A model generated the notes under the pieces. That model saw only the letters and a program-made list of their open reading frames with translations. It ran no database searches and was not told the DNA's origin. A stretch of DNA of 29,458 bases. Origin: a virus. Location of the stretch: the IMG/VR virus record IMGVR_UViG_3300030380_001903, positions 2,366 through 31,823 of that record; one strand, given 5' to 3'. A program made the translations under genes and the position numbers. This document shows positions 29,003-29,458 of the stretch, piece after piece (the stretch's first letter is position 1; every line of letters starts with the position of its first letter).

Positions 29003-29347
29003 TTAATAATCTTTTTGAACATTATACATTTCTGACTTTAAAAAACTTATGTTGGTACGCATTGAGTCAGCTACACGATAGCCAGATTCTAATAAACGTC
29101 TTAGTCTGTACATCTCAGGAACAGCAACGTTTGCCTCGTTTGTTGCCCTGGCAACGCTAAAACCCTCTTTTACTTTACTATGTATAACAGATTCAAAGTC
29201 TTGATGTGCTTTCGTTCTTATCGTCTCAACGTGATATAACATAGACGTTAATTTTTTTAATTGGTTGTTAAGCGTCTGACCGTCAAAGATGTCAGTTGAA
29301 TTATAGTCATCTATAATATTAGCAATTTTATTTAGTGTTTCTTTCAT
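29003..29347 (-). CDS. Hypothetical helical protein
   Basis: A 114-aa protein not recognised. Almost entirely helical (ETLNKIANIIDDYNSTDIFD, LYHVETIRTKAHQDFESVIH, VARATNEANVAVPEMYRLRR, LLESGYRVADSMRTNISFLK). The amphipathic helices suggest an oligomeric helical bundle. It starts immediately after the methyltransferase stop (ATG at 29347, stop ending at 29348) and ends 9 bases before the sigma-like gene. Confidence 0.5.
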   Translation of the reverse strand: MKETLNKIANIIDDYNSTDIFDGQTLNNQLKKLTSMLYHVETIRTKAHQDFESVIHSKVKEGFSVARATNEANVAVPEMYRLRRLLESGYRVADSMRTNISFLKSEMYNVQKDY

Positions 29348-29458
29348 TTAAAATATAGTTAATTGTTGTTGATGTTGTTTAATTCTTTTCATTGCAGATT
29401 CATAATATTCTTTGTCAAGTTCACAAGCGGTTAAGTCATATCCTAAATTGTGACAAGC
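29348..29458 (-). CDS. DNA methyltransferase, C-terminal end (partial)
   Basis: The last 36 codons of a gene that continues beyond the window: ACHNLGYDLTACELDKEYYE, then SAMKRIKQHQQQLTIF. This is the C-terminal signature of phage N6-adenine/N4-cytosine DNA methyltransferases (small-residue helix, G-x-x-hhxxELDxxYYExAxKRI, then a QLxIF/QLxLF end). It modifies phage DNA, likely to evade restriction. The site it methylates cannot be read here. Confidence 0.7.
   Translation of the reverse strand, partial: ACHNLGYDLTACELDKEYYESAMKRIKQHQQQLTIF

Noticed and set aside
1-29458. CRISPR arrays, tRNA genes, insertion sequences, integrase or att sites
   Set aside because: No spaced direct repeats of CRISPR type, no cloverleaf, no transposase or integrase motif and no terminal repeats seen in the window.

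Overview
The window looks like part of a tailed, siphovirus-type phage (or prophage) of a Bacteroidetes host, most likely a flavobacterium. The DNA is AT-rich (about one third G+C by eye) and every convincing gene lies on the minus strand. Genes are tightly packed, often with ATGA or TAATG stop-start overlaps. Translational leaders are A-rich with no Shine-Dalgarno, and promoter-like sites resemble the Bacteroidetes TTTG / TAnnTTTG pattern. Several gene families (LamG-repeat virion proteins, the fused prohead protease, the small basic protein at 6296-6415) are typical of marine and flavobacterial phages.

Read in the direction of transcription (high to low coordinates), the window starts with the C-terminus of a DNA methyltransferase (29348-29458), a sigma-like protein and a run of small accessory genes, then the terminase small and large subunits (27083-27553, 25921-27096). 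Next is a 774-base stretch (25147-25920) without a long gene. It holds a promoter, a hairpin-rich candidate ncRNA ending in an intrinsic terminator, a cluster of 11-bp repeats beside a pyrimidine tract, and a second promoter. That second promoter drives an isolated 101-aa gene (24841-25146), which is closed by two terminators.

The tail module follows: an assembly chaperone with a probable -1 frameshift (23874-24670), a neck/tail completion protein, two large distal-tail/baseplate proteins and the tape measure (16743-18761). The head module comes next: fused protease, scaffold, major capsid protein, a small structural protein boxed by terminators, portal and connectors (9824-16732). Two LamG-repeat virion proteins (6677-9818), a lysis cluster (holin-like, YkuD-like lysin, TM/coiled-coil protein) and a calcineurin-like phosphoesterase follow. 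The left 3.8 kb is the replication/recombination module: ribbon-helix-helix protein, possible annealing protein, YqaJ/lambda-exo-like nuclease, SSB, PD-(D/E)XK protein, DUF1376-like replication protein with internal repeats, and the start of a RecA/DnaB-type ATPase.

The most interesting points are: (1) the tail chaperone frameshift at a T9 run, whose extension ends exactly on the next start codon; (2) 11-bp iteron-like repeats both inside the replication gene and in the 25.3 kb intergenic region; (3) a promoter-to-terminator transcript of about 450 nt rich in hairpins; (4) two promoters sharing an identical 16-bp palindrome in identical geometry; (5) apparent absence of GATC and CATG. Ten small or partial genes are reported from direct reading of the sequence, in addition to the longer frames.
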